In this document: piece after piece, positions 23,925-31,741 of the stretch
How positions within the stretch are numbered: position 1 is the first letter of the stretch
How the letters are laid out: the number at the start of each line of letters is the position of its first letter
Assembly: GCF_000306965.1 (NCBI RefSeq)
Contig: NZ_JH976434.1
Location: forward strand, 232,728 to 296,727
DNA: 64,000 nt
Source: Amphibacillus jilinensis Y1
GTDB lineage: Bacteria > Bacillota > Bacilli > Bacillales > Amphibacillaceae
Direction: 5' to 3'
Notes under the pieces: model-generated
Database searches by the model: none
Told to the model about the DNA's origin: nothing
The model's input: the letters and a program-made list of their open reading frames with translations, nothing else
Made by a program: the position numbers and the translations under genes

Positions 23925-24365
23925 TTAACTCCATCCCAGCACATCAATAGTAGCTTGGATAATTTCATTGCGCCATCTAATCGCTGTTGCTCTATTTACA
24001 AAAAGTCTGTTTGCAGTAGCTTCCCAAGTTAATTTGTTTCCATTGTTCCAATACCGGATTTGAACAAGCTTTTTATAATTATCTGGAAGAGCATTATATA
24101 CTGTTTCAATTGCTTCAGTGACCTCATTCAAATGTTCAAGCCTCTTGCTAGCTGTTAATCTTATAGCCATACGCTCAGTCGGGTTACCTGGGTGTCTAAC
24201 ACTATTAGCCCCCTTTAAAATCGTTGGATCGTCCGGATCCTCGTCAAATGGACAAATAATCGATTCCCTTAATTTAGCAATCCCTTTCAGTGTAGTATGG
24301 TAATTATACCACTCTGCCTCTACATGTTTAAATGTTACTTTTTTATGTCTTAAAGTCTTGGTCAT
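23925..24365 (-). CDS. ArpU/RinA-type phage late transcription regulator
   Basis: A 146-residue DNA-binding protein. It has EAEWYNYHTTLKGIAKLRES near the N-terminus and a sigma-70 region-4-like helix-turn-helix at the C-terminus (LPDNYKKLVQIRYWNNGNKL; TWEATANRLFVNRATAIRWR). This is the pattern of ArpU/RinA late activators that turn on packaging and structural genes in Gram-positive siphophages. Position fits: the late operon starts about 2 kb downstream on the same strand. A minus-strand pair GTGACA and TATAAC, 18 bp apart, upstream near 24490-24520 may be its promoter. Confidence 0.88.
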   Translation of the reverse strand: MTKTLRHKKVTFKHVEAEWYNYHTTLKGIAKLRESIICPFDEDPDDPTILKGANSVRHPGNPTERMAIRLTASKRLEHLNEVTEAIETVYNALPDNYKKLVQIRYWNNGNKLTWEATANRLFVNRATAIRWRNEIIQATIDVLGWS

Positions 24366-24538
24366 AGTTTCTCCCCTAACCTATAGTTTATTGTACGACT
24401 ACAGATTCTAGCGACAATTTAGCCCTATTTTTATTTATCCTTAGCAGACCCTTATTACAAAATTCTTGATCTAATTCAAATCCAATCCATGTTATAAATG
24501 GTGTTCGGTAAAATTGTCACTTTTATTCCCCTCTCTAC

Positions 24539-24569
24539 ATGTTATAATTTTCAAGGGGAACATTTGTTC
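24539..24569 (+). promoter_or_regulatory. Plus-strand extended -10 promoter with LexA-like dyad
   Basis: TGTTATAAT (24540-24548) is followed after 9 bp by GAACATTTGTTC (24558-24569), the GAAC-N4-GTTC core of a LexA box placed over the expected start site. One central base departs from the RNRY consensus. The -35 region is poor. Confidence 0.5.
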
Positions 24570-24606
24570 TTTTTTTGCTTAGAGGTCTATTATAGACCTC
24601 TTTTAT
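24555..24606 (+). ncRNA. Candidate very short SOS-controlled transcript
   Basis: The promoter above and the terminator below bound a plus-strand transcript of about 50 nt, with no usable reading frame. Its 3' end is the 9-bp hairpin AGAGGTCTA/TAGACCTCT plus UUUU. It lies in the gap between the dam-like gene and the late regulator gene, opposite in direction to both. Existence as an RNA is inference from signals only. Confidence 0.35.
24581..24606 (+). terminator. Plus-strand terminator
   Basis: A perfect 9-bp stem with a 3-nt loop is followed by TTTT on the plus strand. On the minus strand the hairpin is not followed by T, so it does not fit the dam-like gene. Confidence 0.65.
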
Positions 24607-24608
24607 TG

Positions 24609-25418
24609 CTAAAACAAACTTTCTTGAAAATAACCATGTTTAGCAGCTACAGGATTTACCCATAATATCTCTTCTCTTTTTGCTCCCGCTTCAGCTCTCA
24701 CATTTAAAGTTTCTTTATGCCAATGACTTAAATATTCGTTATACGCTTCGTGTTCATATCCAGACAGTATGACTGGACCAGGATGTTCATTCAGTTGTTT
24801 AATTAGCTCAATGTGATCATATAAAGTCATTTCATGTTTATAGTGTCGTTTCGTTCTAGTTTCAATGACATATGGTGGGTCAGCATATATTAGGACATCA
24901 TCACGCTTATATCGATCTATTAATTGATCAGCTGGTTGGTTTTCAATTTGAGCTTCTTTTAATCGATCAGCAACCATCAATATTTTATCTGGTAGCCTAC
25001 TCCACTCCTTTGCCGTCTGAGGACCATTGTATTGAATGATGCTTCTCCAACCTGTTCGATCACTGGTTTTCGCACCAATAGCTTGCCAACAACGCACTAA
25101 AAATTTTCGTGCATGTTCCAATTGATCCGATTCATTATCAAGATCATAGGACGCATAATATTCTTCTCTTGAAAGTGGAGTAAATGCTATTTGTCTTGAT
25201 AACTCCTGTGGTTGGTCTCTTATAACCTTAAAAAGATTTACAACACTGGAATCTAAATCATTTATAGTTTCAACGGTTGACTGTGTCTTGTTAAAAAATA
25301 CCCCACCCGATCCAAAGAACGGTTCAAGGTATGTATTATGTTCGGGCATGTGACTGATTATCCAGCTGGCCATGCTCCACTTACTACCTGGATAATGCAA
25401 TATTCTTGGTATAGCCAT
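24609..25418 (-). CDS. DNA adenine N6-methyltransferase (D12/Dam class)
   Basis: A 269-residue orphan methyltransferase. The SAM-binding motif is FGSGG (residues 35-39) after NTYLEPF; the catalytic motif is DPPY (180-183). HYPGSKW at the N-terminus is typical of D12-class enzymes. I chose ATG 25418, with GAAGGTGATC upstream, over a TTG that overlaps the previous gene. No partner endonuclease is present, so it probably protects phage DNA from host restriction or alters regulation. The specificity (GATC or other) cannot be told by eye. A second, cytosine methylase lies 2 kb away. Confidence 0.93.
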   Translation of the reverse strand: MAIPRILHYPGSKWSMASWIISHMPEHNTYLEPFFGSGGVFFNKTQSTVETINDLDSSVVNLFKVIRDQPQELSRQIAFTPLSREEYYASYDLDNESDQLEHARKFLVRCWQAIGAKTSDRTGWRSIIQYNGPQTAKEWSRLPDKILMVADRLKEAQIENQPADQLIDRYKRDDVLIYADPPYVIETRTKRHYKHEMTLYDHIELIKQLNEHPGPVILSGYEHEAYNEYLSHWHKETLNVRAEAGAKREEILWVNPVAAKHGYFQESLF

Positions 25419-25432
25419 ATGATCACCTTCTT

Positions 25433-25834
25433 TCAAATATTATTCCTGCTTGAACCATCTTCAATATCAATACGCACTTTATATTTCAATGCGTTGATCT
25501 CTTCAATAACTGTTTTAAATGCAGTGTTCCAACGCTTATAGTTAATATCCGCTTCGATTTCCTGCTTTCTGAGGTCTGCCACAGCTATATCAGCAGTGGC
25601 AGTTTTATTTGATTTAGCCTGTATATATTGTTCGCTATGTTTTAATTTACGATCAATATACAGGCGTTTATTTTGCTCGTAAAAGATAGTGGATAACCTA
25701 CCGATAAAAATAAGTTGTTTTGATAACAAGTAAATCCGCTCAACTTTATCTTCTTCGGATAAGTTCATCAGTTGCTGGTGGTACCGCTTGACCTCTTTTA
25801 GGTTTTCATCAACTCTTTTATTCATATCGTTCAC
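25433..25834 (-). CDS. Helical phage protein, unknown
   Basis: A 133-residue helical protein (VDENLKEVKRYHQQLMNLSE; RLSTIFYEQNKRLYIDRKLK; RKQEIEADINYKRWNTAFKT). Its stop overlaps the alternative TTG start of the methyltransferase gene. Proteins of this appearance occur in the early-to-late transition of Gram-positive phages without assigned function. MNKRVDENL at codon 4 may be the true start. Confidence 0.7.
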   Translation of the reverse strand: MNDMNKRVDENLKEVKRYHQQLMNLSEEDKVERIYLLSKQLIFIGRLSTIFYEQNKRLYIDRKLKHSEQYIQAKSNKTATADIAVADLRKQEIEADINYKRWNTAFKTVIEEINALKYKVRIDIEDGSSRNNI

Positions 25835-25838
25835 TAAA

Positions 25839-25973
25839 TCACCTGCTTCGTTCCTCGTTAATATCCCCTAGTACGTCTAATGGAATCATAGCTCCACATT
25901 CTTTACATTCGTAAATATCCATGTTCCAGAATTTCATTTCATCTTCTCCACACTGTGGGCAAATATATTCCAA
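25839..25973 (-). CDS. 44-aa zinc-ribbon protein
   Basis: A small frame starting at TTG 25973, with GAGGTGATCGC in front. Two Cys pairs form a compact zinc ribbon: YICPQCGEDEM and YECKECGAMIPLDVL. It fits tightly between the MazG-like and 133-residue genes. Nucleic-acid or protein binding is likely; no specific role is known. Confidence 0.7.
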   Translation of the reverse strand: MEYICPQCGEDEMKFWNMDIYECKECGAMIPLDVLGDINEERSR

Positions 25974-25977
25974 GCGA

Positions 25978-26283
25978 TCACCTCTTAATATCGGATGCTT
26001 TTACAAACACACCATTGATCATTTGACCTGTTCTGCCAGCAATCTCAGTGTAAGCTTGATTTAAGCACTCATACAGATCCATATCGTTCTGCTGAGAAAG
26101 AATAATTAACGTAACAAGCACATCACCAATCCCATCACGAAGTGCATCTTTGTCATTTCGTGCAAGCGAAGCGGCTACTTCTCCTACTTCTTCCGTAACT
26201 TTTAAAAATTGCTTACTACTCTCCGCTCTGTCTAACCCTTTATTAATGGACCATTGTTCAATCTTAGAAACTAACTCGTTCAT
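25978..26283 (-). CDS. MazG-like nucleotide pyrophosphohydrolase
   Basis: A 101-residue all-helical protein of the MazG superfamily. The metal-binding pattern is KVTEEVGEVAASL (EEVGE) with a second acidic site RDGIGDVLVTLIIL (DGIGD). Such phage enzymes hydrolyse dNTPs or alarmones and may blunt the host stress response or clean the nucleotide pool during replication. It is a single-domain form, as in most phages. Confidence 0.92.
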   Translation of the reverse strand: MNELVSKIEQWSINKGLDRAESSKQFLKVTEEVGEVAASLARNDKDALRDGIGDVLVTLIILSQQNDMDLYECLNQAYTEIAGRTGQMINGVFVKASDIKR

Positions 26284-26292
26284 TTTATCCTC

Positions 26293-26469
26293 CTAGAAAA
26301 ATTTATTAGCAGCACACTCATTATCTATTTGCATAGCTTGTAAACTAACCAGTGTACGCTTAAGTGTTTCGTAATCTTTGCCTTTTACCTCGTGATAATC
26401 AAATTCGTTAGCCAGTTTTTCAATTACTTTGATCCGCTTCTTAGCATTTAAAATCTCTGAGTATGGCAT
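26293..26469 (-). CDS. Small phage protein, unknown
   Basis: A 58-residue protein starting at ATG 26469 (MPYSEILNAKKRIKVIEKLA), preceded by GGTGAG. It is helical and charged throughout, with DYETLKRTLVSLQAMQIDN. A GTG at 26481 is an alternative start overlapping the previous gene. It is not recognised. Confidence 0.6.
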   Translation of the reverse strand: MPYSEILNAKKRIKVIEKLANEFDYHEVKGKDYETLKRTLVSLQAMQIDNECAANKFF

Positions 26470-26473
26470 TGAT

Positions 26474-26788
26474 CTACTCACCTTCTAAATTTATAAATTG
26501 TTTTAAAATGCTTTCGGCAAACTCTGTTGCTATTTCTTCCTCACTTGGTAGTAGATCGCGAATATACCGGTTACCAGTAAATAAAATTGATAGTCTTCTT
26601 GTATGCTCCCATATATCTGCCCAGGTTTTTACACCATATTTTTCATAAAGCGGTCCCCTATATTTGTCGTATAGATCTGACAATGGTTTATTACGTTGGT
26701 TTTGAGGACGTAAATCTTGACCAGTTAGTTCTTTAATTATCTGCGACTTTATATCGGCTACTAGTAAATTTCGTTCTTCCTGAAGCAC
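26474..26788 (-). CDS. Phage protein, unknown
   Basis: A 104-residue protein with GTG as apparent start (MLQEERNLLVADIKSQIIKE) and a weak ribosome site; the ATG-less N-terminus makes the start uncertain. The C-terminal part has SILFTGNRYIRDLLPSEEEI. No family is recognised. It lies in the compact early operon behind the HTH protein gene. Confidence 0.65.
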   Translation of the reverse strand: MLQEERNLLVADIKSQIIKELTGQDLRPQNQRNKPLSDLYDKYRGPLYEKYGVKTWADIWEHTRRLSILFTGNRYIRDLLPSEEEIATEFAESILKQFINLEGE

Positions 26789-26793
26789 AACAT

Positions 26794-27222
26794 TTAATCC
26801 TCCTTTAGTTTCCGCTTAAGATAGTAAACAGCAGTAGTCGGTAATTCTAACTTTTTCGCAATCTCTGAGACTTTCATTTCAGTAGATTTTAAGAGATTGA
26901 TAGCTGCTTTTTTTTTAGTTTCACGACTTTTCCCGTTACCTTTTATCAGCTCTCTCATGACTGGTAACGGGGTTTCTGTTATCTTCGCAAGCTGTTTTAT
27001 TGTCACGCCATTATCACGTGAATAGTTAATATCACTAGACGTTAAATCAGGTCCTTTACATATTAGAGACTCGATCTTTTGCTTTCTTCGTGGTGTAGTT
27101 AACTCCTTTCTTAATTTAGCAAGTTGGCGTTCTAGTTTAATCTTTTCTGTTCCTTTTGTCTGGTCGATTTCTTTAATTAACTTGTCTATATTTTCGAGAA
27201 GAGTTACACGATCTAAATTCAC
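26794..27222 (-). CDS. Helix-turn-helix phage regulator, unknown
   Basis: A 142-residue protein. The N-terminal half is a basic coiled coil (IKEIDQTKGTEKIKLERQLA). The C-terminal half contains two HTH-like stretches: VTIKQLAKITETPLPVMREL and EMKVSEIAKKLELPTTAVYY. It abuts the stop of the cytosine methylase gene. A role in transcription control is probable; the target is unknown. Confidence 0.72.
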   Translation of the reverse strand: MNLDRVTLLENIDKLIKEIDQTKGTEKIKLERQLAKLRKELTTPRRKQKIESLICKGPDLTSSDINYSRDNGVTIKQLAKITETPLPVMRELIKGNGKSRETKKKAAINLLKSTEMKVSEIAKKLELPTTAVYYLKRKLKED

Positions 27223-28689
27223 TTAAATCACCCGCTTCTTGTATTCATATTGCTTAACGCATAAATCTGGCATGTTCGCTCTAACTAAAGCCTCTGCAAA
27301 CACTGGGGGAACAGAATTCCCGCATCGAGCAACTTGCTGTGTCTTTGGATACCTACGCCCCTCATAATCGCGATCAATAACATAATCATCTGGAAACCCT
27401 TGTGCCTTGAATAATTCATGCGGTTGTAACATTCGCATACCAATGTCAACGATCTTATAGTCTTGCCCCGCTATTGTTACTAATCCAAATCGATCTCTTG
27501 TGGTAATAGTATGAAGCGGATTATTTATTGATTGACCGATATCTGAATCGTAGTATTTTATTAAGAAAGCTTTTACCAATGCGTGATGATCTACAGTAGT
27601 TATGGTGTGTAAAGGCTCTGTCATACTTAATCCGGATCCGGTATAATTACCTCCATAATGTTTTGCGATAAATGCCGAAACAAGTCCGAAGCGGTTAGCG
27701 GTTGGAATTGTCGCAATCGGTTCTCTCAATGTTTGCCCTCTTACTCCCTTTTCAGTAGTTTCAGTATAATAATGTGCTAGAAACGGGGTTATCAAACAAT
27801 GCTCTCCTTTAGTTGTAATAGTTGTTAGTGGTTTATCAATTTCATATTGCAACCTATCTCCACCAAATCCAGTTTGTCCAATACGAACTATATAAGGTTT
27901 TGGGTCATTAATTACAAATCGCTGTATACCTCTTGCTATTCTCCGTTGTGTATTTTCTGCTAAAGGCTTCTTACGATTAAAAATGCTAGGGCATGGAATT
28001 GACCAGTCTATTATTTCAGAAGCTTTACTGTACGGTTTCTTTAAACCAAGCTGGACATTAACATCATCATTTGGTGCGTGCGTTGGTTGAGGCCATATGA
28101 TCGGTTGACCATCACAACGTGCAATTAAAAACAATCTTTTTCGAGTGGTTGGCGCTCCAAAGTCGCAAGCTTTTAACTCTCTTGTATCAACTTGGTACCC
28201 CAATGCTTCAAGCGATTTTTCAAAACTATTAAATGTCATGCCTTTTTTATCTGGATCGGGAACAAAATCACCTTTACCGTTCTGCTTTAATGGTCCCCAT
28301 GTTTTAAACTCTTCCACGTTTTCTAACATGATCACCCTCGGCTTAACTTTAATCGCCCAGTTAACAGCTACCCAAGCAAGCCCTCTGACACGCTTATCAA
28401 CTGGCTTGCCACCTTTAGCTTTACTAAAGTGCTTGCAATCAGGCGACAACCAACATAATCCAACCTTGCGTCCTTGCACAACCTCAGTAGGGTCAATATC
28501 CCACACTGATTCACAATAATGTTCTGTGTCGGGGTGGTTAGCCTTGTGCATTGCTATAGCAGCTGGGTCATGATTGATAGCTATATCAACATTTAAACCA
28601 GTAGCAAGTTCTATACCAGTGCTTGCACCACCCCCACCAGCAAAGTTATCAACTATGATTTCCCGAAACAGATCAAGTTGCTTTTTCAT
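27223..28689 (-). CDS. DNA cytosine-5 methyltransferase (phage SPDC subtype)
   Basis: A 488-residue C5 methylase. Motif I is DNFAGGGGASTGIELA (residues 14-29). The catalytic motif IV is LSPDCKHFSKAKGG with Cys85, a variant in which SPDC replaces PPCQ, known from phage enzymes. Motif VI is MLENVEEF (ENV 123-125) and motif VIII TRKRLFLIAR (182-191). Motifs IX-X lie near the C-terminus (LQPHELFKAQGFPDDYV; CGNSVPP). Between about 270 and 410 there are three or four internal repeats of the type PLHTITTxDRFGLV. ATG 28689 with GGAG upstream was chosen. No restriction enzyme is nearby. Confidence 0.94.
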   Translation of the reverse strand: MKKQLDLFREIIVDNFAGGGGASTGIELATGLNVDIAINHDPAAIAMHKANHPDTEHYCESVWDIDPTEVVQGRKVGLCWLSPDCKHFSKAKGGKPVDKRVRGLAWVAVNWAIKVKPRVIMLENVEEFKTWGPLKQNGKGDFVPDPDKKGMTFNSFEKSLEALGYQVDTRELKACDFGAPTTRKRLFLIARCDGQPIIWPQPTHAPNDDVNVQLGLKKPYSKASEIIDWSIPCPSIFNRKKPLAENTQRRIARGIQRFVINDPKPYIVRIGQTGFGGDRLQYEIDKPLTTITTKGEHCLITPFLAHYYTETTEKGVRGQTLREPIATIPTANRFGLVSAFIAKHYGGNYTGSGLSMTEPLHTITTVDHHALVKAFLIKYYDSDIGQSINNPLHTITTRDRFGLVTIAGQDYKIVDIGMRMLQPHELFKAQGFPDDYVIDRDYEGRRYPKTQQVARCGNSVPPVFAEALVRANMPDLCVKQYEYKKRVI

Positions 28690-29056
28690 TTTCTGTCTCC
28701 ACATCTATACCAACTGCTTTAAGTGCTGCTAGGCATATTGCTGTTGGTGCTGATTTGTGACTTACTTCGTAATTAATGGCGTGGAACCCGTCAAAATATT
28801 TAAAATTAACACAATAAACCATTTGATCATCCTGTTCAACATCGTTAATGTTGAAAATCCTAGTATCTCTTAACTTCTCAACAATCCTCCAAGCATGATC
28901 TATCCGTTTAAACGGGTCAAAATCAACCCCTAGTGTGATAGTTTCCGCAAACTCATCATCAAAGGCCTCAAGAATATCAATATTTTCATGGTGCGTTGTT
29001 TTCCAGCCCATTATTTTAGCAATTCCTTCTAATCTATCAATCTCCCGTTTGTCCAT
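28673..29056 (-). CDS. Phage ABA-sandwich domain protein
   Basis: A 127-residue protein of the small phage ABA-sandwich family. N-terminal RLEGIAKIMGWKTT is followed by DFDPFKRIDHAWRIVEKLRD, and near the end KSAPTAICLAALKAVGIDVE, the family's most conserved segment. Its function is unknown although it is widespread in Gram-positive phages. It overlaps the methylase start by 17 bp. Confidence 0.82.
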   Translation of the reverse strand: MDKREIDRLEGIAKIMGWKTTHHENIDILEAFDDEFAETITLGVDFDPFKRIDHAWRIVEKLRDTRIFNINDVEQDDQMVYCVNFKYFDGFHAINYEVSHKSAPTAICLAALKAVGIDVETENEKAT

Positions 29057-29058
29057 GG

Positions 29059-29271
29059 TTAATCCCTCACTTTAAATAATCTTTTGTCACACTCTTTACA
29101 GTAGGCGTACTTGCCACTTTTATGACTTAGGTGGGAATAAAGCTCAGTGTTGTCTGGATCTTCACCATCAAATCTAAACATACTTGCTACCGATCCTCTA
29201 ACTTGCTCCTTAATATAATACTGACCGTCATTGCCACAATGATGGCATTTATCAATCGGCGCTTTGTCCAT
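29059..29271 (-). CDS. Zinc-ribbon phage protein
   Basis: A 70-residue protein with two Cys pairs, KCHHCGNDGQYYIKEQ and YAYCKECDKRLFKV, that should bind one zinc. The middle contains FRFDGEDPDNTELYSHLSH. It starts inside the 3' end of the preceding gene. Related tiny zinc proteins occur in Bacillus phage early regions; no function is known. Confidence 0.72.
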   Translation of the reverse strand: MDKAPIDKCHHCGNDGQYYIKEQVRGSVASMFRFDGEDPDNTELYSHLSHKSGKYAYCKECDKRLFKVRD

Positions 29272-29446
29272 GGTTGACCTCCTTATGTTTTTTTTCTAAA
29301 AGCTTCACAACATCTACACCGCTTGAATATAGTAGTCCACTTATTCTTGCAATTTCACCTATTTGATAACTACCTAGCGAGAAACAAGTTACTGCATTCA
29401 CGACCTTATTCTGATCATTCTCAAATAAAATTTCGTTTATTTTCAC
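29252..29446 (-). CDS. Small phage protein, unknown
   Basis: A 64-residue protein (MKINEILFENDQNKVVNAVT; GLLYSSGVDVVKLLEKKHKE). A possible helix-turn-helix-like centre, YQIGEIARISGLLYSSG, is too weak to call. GGAGGTCAGTAACGTGAAA precedes the ATG. It is not recognised. Confidence 0.6.
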   Translation of the reverse strand: MKINEILFENDQNKVVNAVTCFSLGSYQIGEIARISGLLYSSGVDVVKLLEKKHKEVNHGQSAD

Positions 29447-29467
29447 GTTACTGACCTCCTTAGCGAT

Positions 29468-29671
29468 TCAATCTTTTACTTTAAACAAAGATAGTTGCTT
29501 CTGCTTTTCGGCTACCCAACCAGCGTCAACCCAACTTTTAAAAATTGATTTTCTAAACTGCCCATAAACTGCTTTTCCTTCTTTTCTGTCATTACCTCGG
29601 CTCCTGGCCCACACCCACTCACTTTCTGCCTCAATCATTTCAACGTCAGAGTCTATATATACAACTGGCAT
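29468..29671 (-). CDS. Small phage protein, unknown
   Basis: A 67-residue protein (MPVVYIDSDVEMIEAESEWV, then AVYGQFRKSIFKSWVDAGWV). Similar short Trp-rich proteins lie next to ssb in some phages; no function is established. It begins 8 bp after the SSB gene. Confidence 0.62.
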   Translation of the reverse strand: MPVVYIDSDVEMIEAESEWVWARSRGNDRKEGKAVYGQFRKSIFKSWVDAGWVAEKQKQLSLFKVKD

Positions 29672-29679
29672 TTTTCACC

Positions 29680-30114
29680 TTAGAACGGCAAGTCATCATC
29701 ACTAATATCAATAGGCTCTGCACCATCTGGAGGTGTATTGGTATTAGGTTGATTACTGCCTTGATTTTGATTTCCGCTATTGGAAGCGGTTTTGTTCTTT
29801 GACTCAAGGAATTGCACTGATCCAGCCAATACCTCAGTCACATAAACCTTTTTCCCATCTTGGCCATCATAGTTGCGTGTTTGAAGGTTGCCATCTATTC
29901 CGATTAAACTCCCTTTACTCATGTAATTGGCAAGATTTTCAGCTGCTTTATTCCATATCACACAATTTATAAAATCTGCCTCACGATCTCCTTGTTGATT
30001 GGAAAATGGTCTGTTTACAGCTATCGTAAAGTTAGCTACAGCTTTACCACTTGCTGTATAACGTAAATCCGGATCCTTTGTTAATCGCCCAACCAAGACT
30101 ACTCTATTTAACAT
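29680..30114 (-). CDS. ssb: Single-stranded DNA-binding protein, phage SSB
   Basis: A 144-residue SSB. Start placed at ATG 30114 ([20 protein letters not shown]), 8 bp after AAGGAG. The OB fold spans ~1-105 with [29 protein letters not shown] and [11 protein letters not shown] Gln/Asn-rich linker follows, and the acidic tip DISDDDLPF (end) recruits replication partners. It coats ssDNA in phage replication and lies two genes after the replisome organizer. Confidence 0.97.
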   Translation of the reverse strand: MLNRVVLVGRLTKDPDLRYTASGKAVANFTIAVNRPFSNQQGDREADFINCVIWNKAAENLANYMSKGSLIGIDGNLQTRNYDGQDGKKVYVTEVLAGSVQFLESKNKTASNSGNQNQGSNQPNTNTPPDGAEPIDISDDDLPF

Positions 30115-30126
30115 GTCATGCACTCC

Positions 30127-30240
30127 TTAAATAAAAATAATGTAACTAAAGCGATGCGGTTTTGCTTTAAAGGTCTTAACAATCTGCACATAATCACCAT
30201 CTGCATTTAGATATCTATGCTCGAGTACGAATAGTTTCAT
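30127..30240 (-). CDS. 37-aa phage microprotein
   Basis: A small frame whose ATG overlaps the stop of the HNH-like gene (ATGA), with GGGTGATCG in front. Sequence begins MKLFVLEHRYLNADGDYVQI and continues with a basic KTFKAKPHRF. The tight coupling supports translation; it is not recognised. Confidence 0.6.
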   Translation of the reverse strand: MKLFVLEHRYLNADGDYVQIVKTFKAKPHRFSYIIFI

Positions 30241-30596
30241 TTTCGATCACCCGCTTCAGTGAGTGATCGCTCCCGCCAATCTTCAAACCATTTTCGCCCC
30301 TGGTCAGATGGTTCGCCAAATGGTCCATTACACTTGTGATGCGCCCAATCGTGGCACCTGCGACATACAGTAACGCCATTGCGCTTATGACCTGTACCAC
30401 CTTGTGATCTATACGTGATATGATGTGGCACGCTGTCTATTAAATGATTACCGCATTTAACGCAACGGTAGTTATCACGTTTAAAGATTGCTAGAATTGT
30501 AGGTGCATTAAAGTTTTTACTCTTAGCACGTTTACGCTTCTTTTTAATTTGCTGATCTTTACTGTACGGATGAAATTCACTTAACATTTTTATCAC
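30237..30596 (-). CDS. HNH-fold protein in replication block
   Basis: A 119-residue HNH nuclease-like protein. A basic N-terminus (KKKRKRAKSKN) precedes DNYRCVKCGNHLIDSVPHHI, TYRSQGGTGHKRNGVTVCRR and CHDWAHHKC, which give the HH, N and H positions and four Cys for zinc. MLSEFHPYSK (residue 4) is a possible start. It lies between the replisome organizer and SSB genes, so a recombination or replication role is plausible, unlike the packaging HNH near terS. Confidence 0.82.
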   Translation of the reverse strand: MIKMLSEFHPYSKDQQIKKKRKRAKSKNFNAPTILAIFKRDNYRCVKCGNHLIDSVPHHITYRSQGGTGHKRNGVTVCRRCHDWAHHKCNGPFGEPSDQGRKWFEDWRERSLTEAGDRK

Positions 30597-31672
30597 CCGC
30601 TTTTAGATTTTTTTAAGTAGTCACTTAATAACTTTTCAGCATCTTTTTGATCAACGTTATTCTGCTTGATTTGATTTTCCCGCTTTTGACGCTCTTCTTT
30701 TTGTTGTTTATACCAATCAGGGGTTTGCTCAACTTTGGTATTTGAGTAACTTTTTCTCTGCTTAAGTACCTGATCATTATAGCGACGAGCATCCTCTAAC
30801 GTTTTAACGCCATATATTCGCCAATTATTAAACACAGCTTCAATAAATGAGATACCTTTTGCCTCTTTCTTGGCAGCTAATTTTAAGGCTGCCAACATAA
30901 GGTCCTTGCCCCACTCATCATAGAATTGACCAAGTAATTCATAATTGAATGGCGTTTCAGTAATAGCCTTTTGGAGGTTATCACGATAGAAATCAAGAAT
31001 TTCTTTAAAATCAGGATCATTGAAATCACGACCACCACTATCTTTATTATTTATTAGTTCTTGTTGTTGTTCTTTATCTTCTTCTTTATCTTCATCTTTA
31101 TCTTTATCTTGCCCACTTACCGTTGACGAATCGGTGCACGTATCGTCCAAAAGCCTGTCATCACTGACTTTTACATTTTCTTCATGTTGCGATACGTCAG
31201 TCGTATCGTTAATCGATTCGCTAGACGTATCGACAGACGCATCGTTATACGATACGTTGAACGAATCGTATATTGCTTTCAGTTTGGGATTCTCAATGTG
31301 TTTACTTACATAAGGAATCAAACTTAAATCTTGAACTTCTTCCAATTCGGACCTTACACAATCCTCTACTGGCTTACCGCCTTTTCTAAAGTTGTGTTTG
31401 CCCCAATTTATAATTGCTATCTCTCTTGATTCGTTACTATAAGCAATAATTTTATGGTGATTGATGAAGCGATCCATTATTGCATTGACACTCTCTATTG
31501 AATAACCAGTATCAAAAGCAATTTGCTTTTTAAGAATTCTGTAGATGCCGATCTGAGTTGTTTTTGGATTGGTTAACAAATACAGAAAAAAGTATTTGTC
31601 CTCTGGTGTAAATTCCTCTACTATCTTAGGATCGTTCCAGAAATCCAGTTGTACCATTCTAAATTTAGCCAT
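30593..31672 (-). CDS. Replisome organizer with DnaD-like domain
   Basis: A 359-residue initiator. The N-terminal winged-helix domain (about 1-110) has FRMVQLDFWNDPKIVEEFTP and DKYFFLYLLTNPKTTQIGIY, typical of phage replisome organizers. A long acidic Ser/Thr/Asp linker spans ~125-215. The DnaD-like domain (about 225-295) ends with ISFIEAVFNNWRIYGVKTLE. A basic tail follows. ATG 31672 after AAAGGTGG was chosen. It probably binds the iteron cluster inside its own linker-coding DNA (31125-31269) and loads host helicase. No helicase or loader gene of the phage was seen nearby. Confidence 0.92.
   Translation of the reverse strand: MAKFRMVQLDFWNDPKIVEEFTPEDKYFFLYLLTNPKTTQIGIYRILKKQIAFDTGYSIESVNAIMDRFINHHKIIAYSNESREIAIINWGKHNFRKGGKPVEDCVRSELEEVQDLSLIPYVSKHIENPKLKAIYDSFNVSYNDASVDTSSESINDTTDVSQHEENVKVSDDRLLDDTCTDSSTVSGQDKDKDEDKEEDKEQQQELINNKDSGGRDFNDPDFKEILDFYRDNLQKAITETPFNYELLGQFYDEWGKDLMLAALKLAAKKEAKGISFIEAVFNNWRIYGVKTLEDARRYNDQVLKQRKSYSNTKVEQTPDWYKQQKEERQKRENQIKQNNVDQKDAEKLLSDYLKKSKSG
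31125..31269. repeat. Iteron cluster, probable phage replication origin inside the organizer gene
   Basis: Nine copies of a near-palindromic nonamer, ACG(T/A)ATCG(T) or its complement, lie within 145 bp: near 31125, 31138, 31189, 31201, 31213, 31225, 31237, 31249 and 31261. The last six are 12 bp apart, which keeps the coding frame. Origins inside the initiator gene are known in lambda and in several Gram-positive phages. Confidence 0.75.
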
Positions 31673-31741
31673 ATAGACCACCTTTTCTAATTTGTTGTAT
31701 AATAGGTGCAGGATGATGTTGCAGCACCATCCTACGATTTG

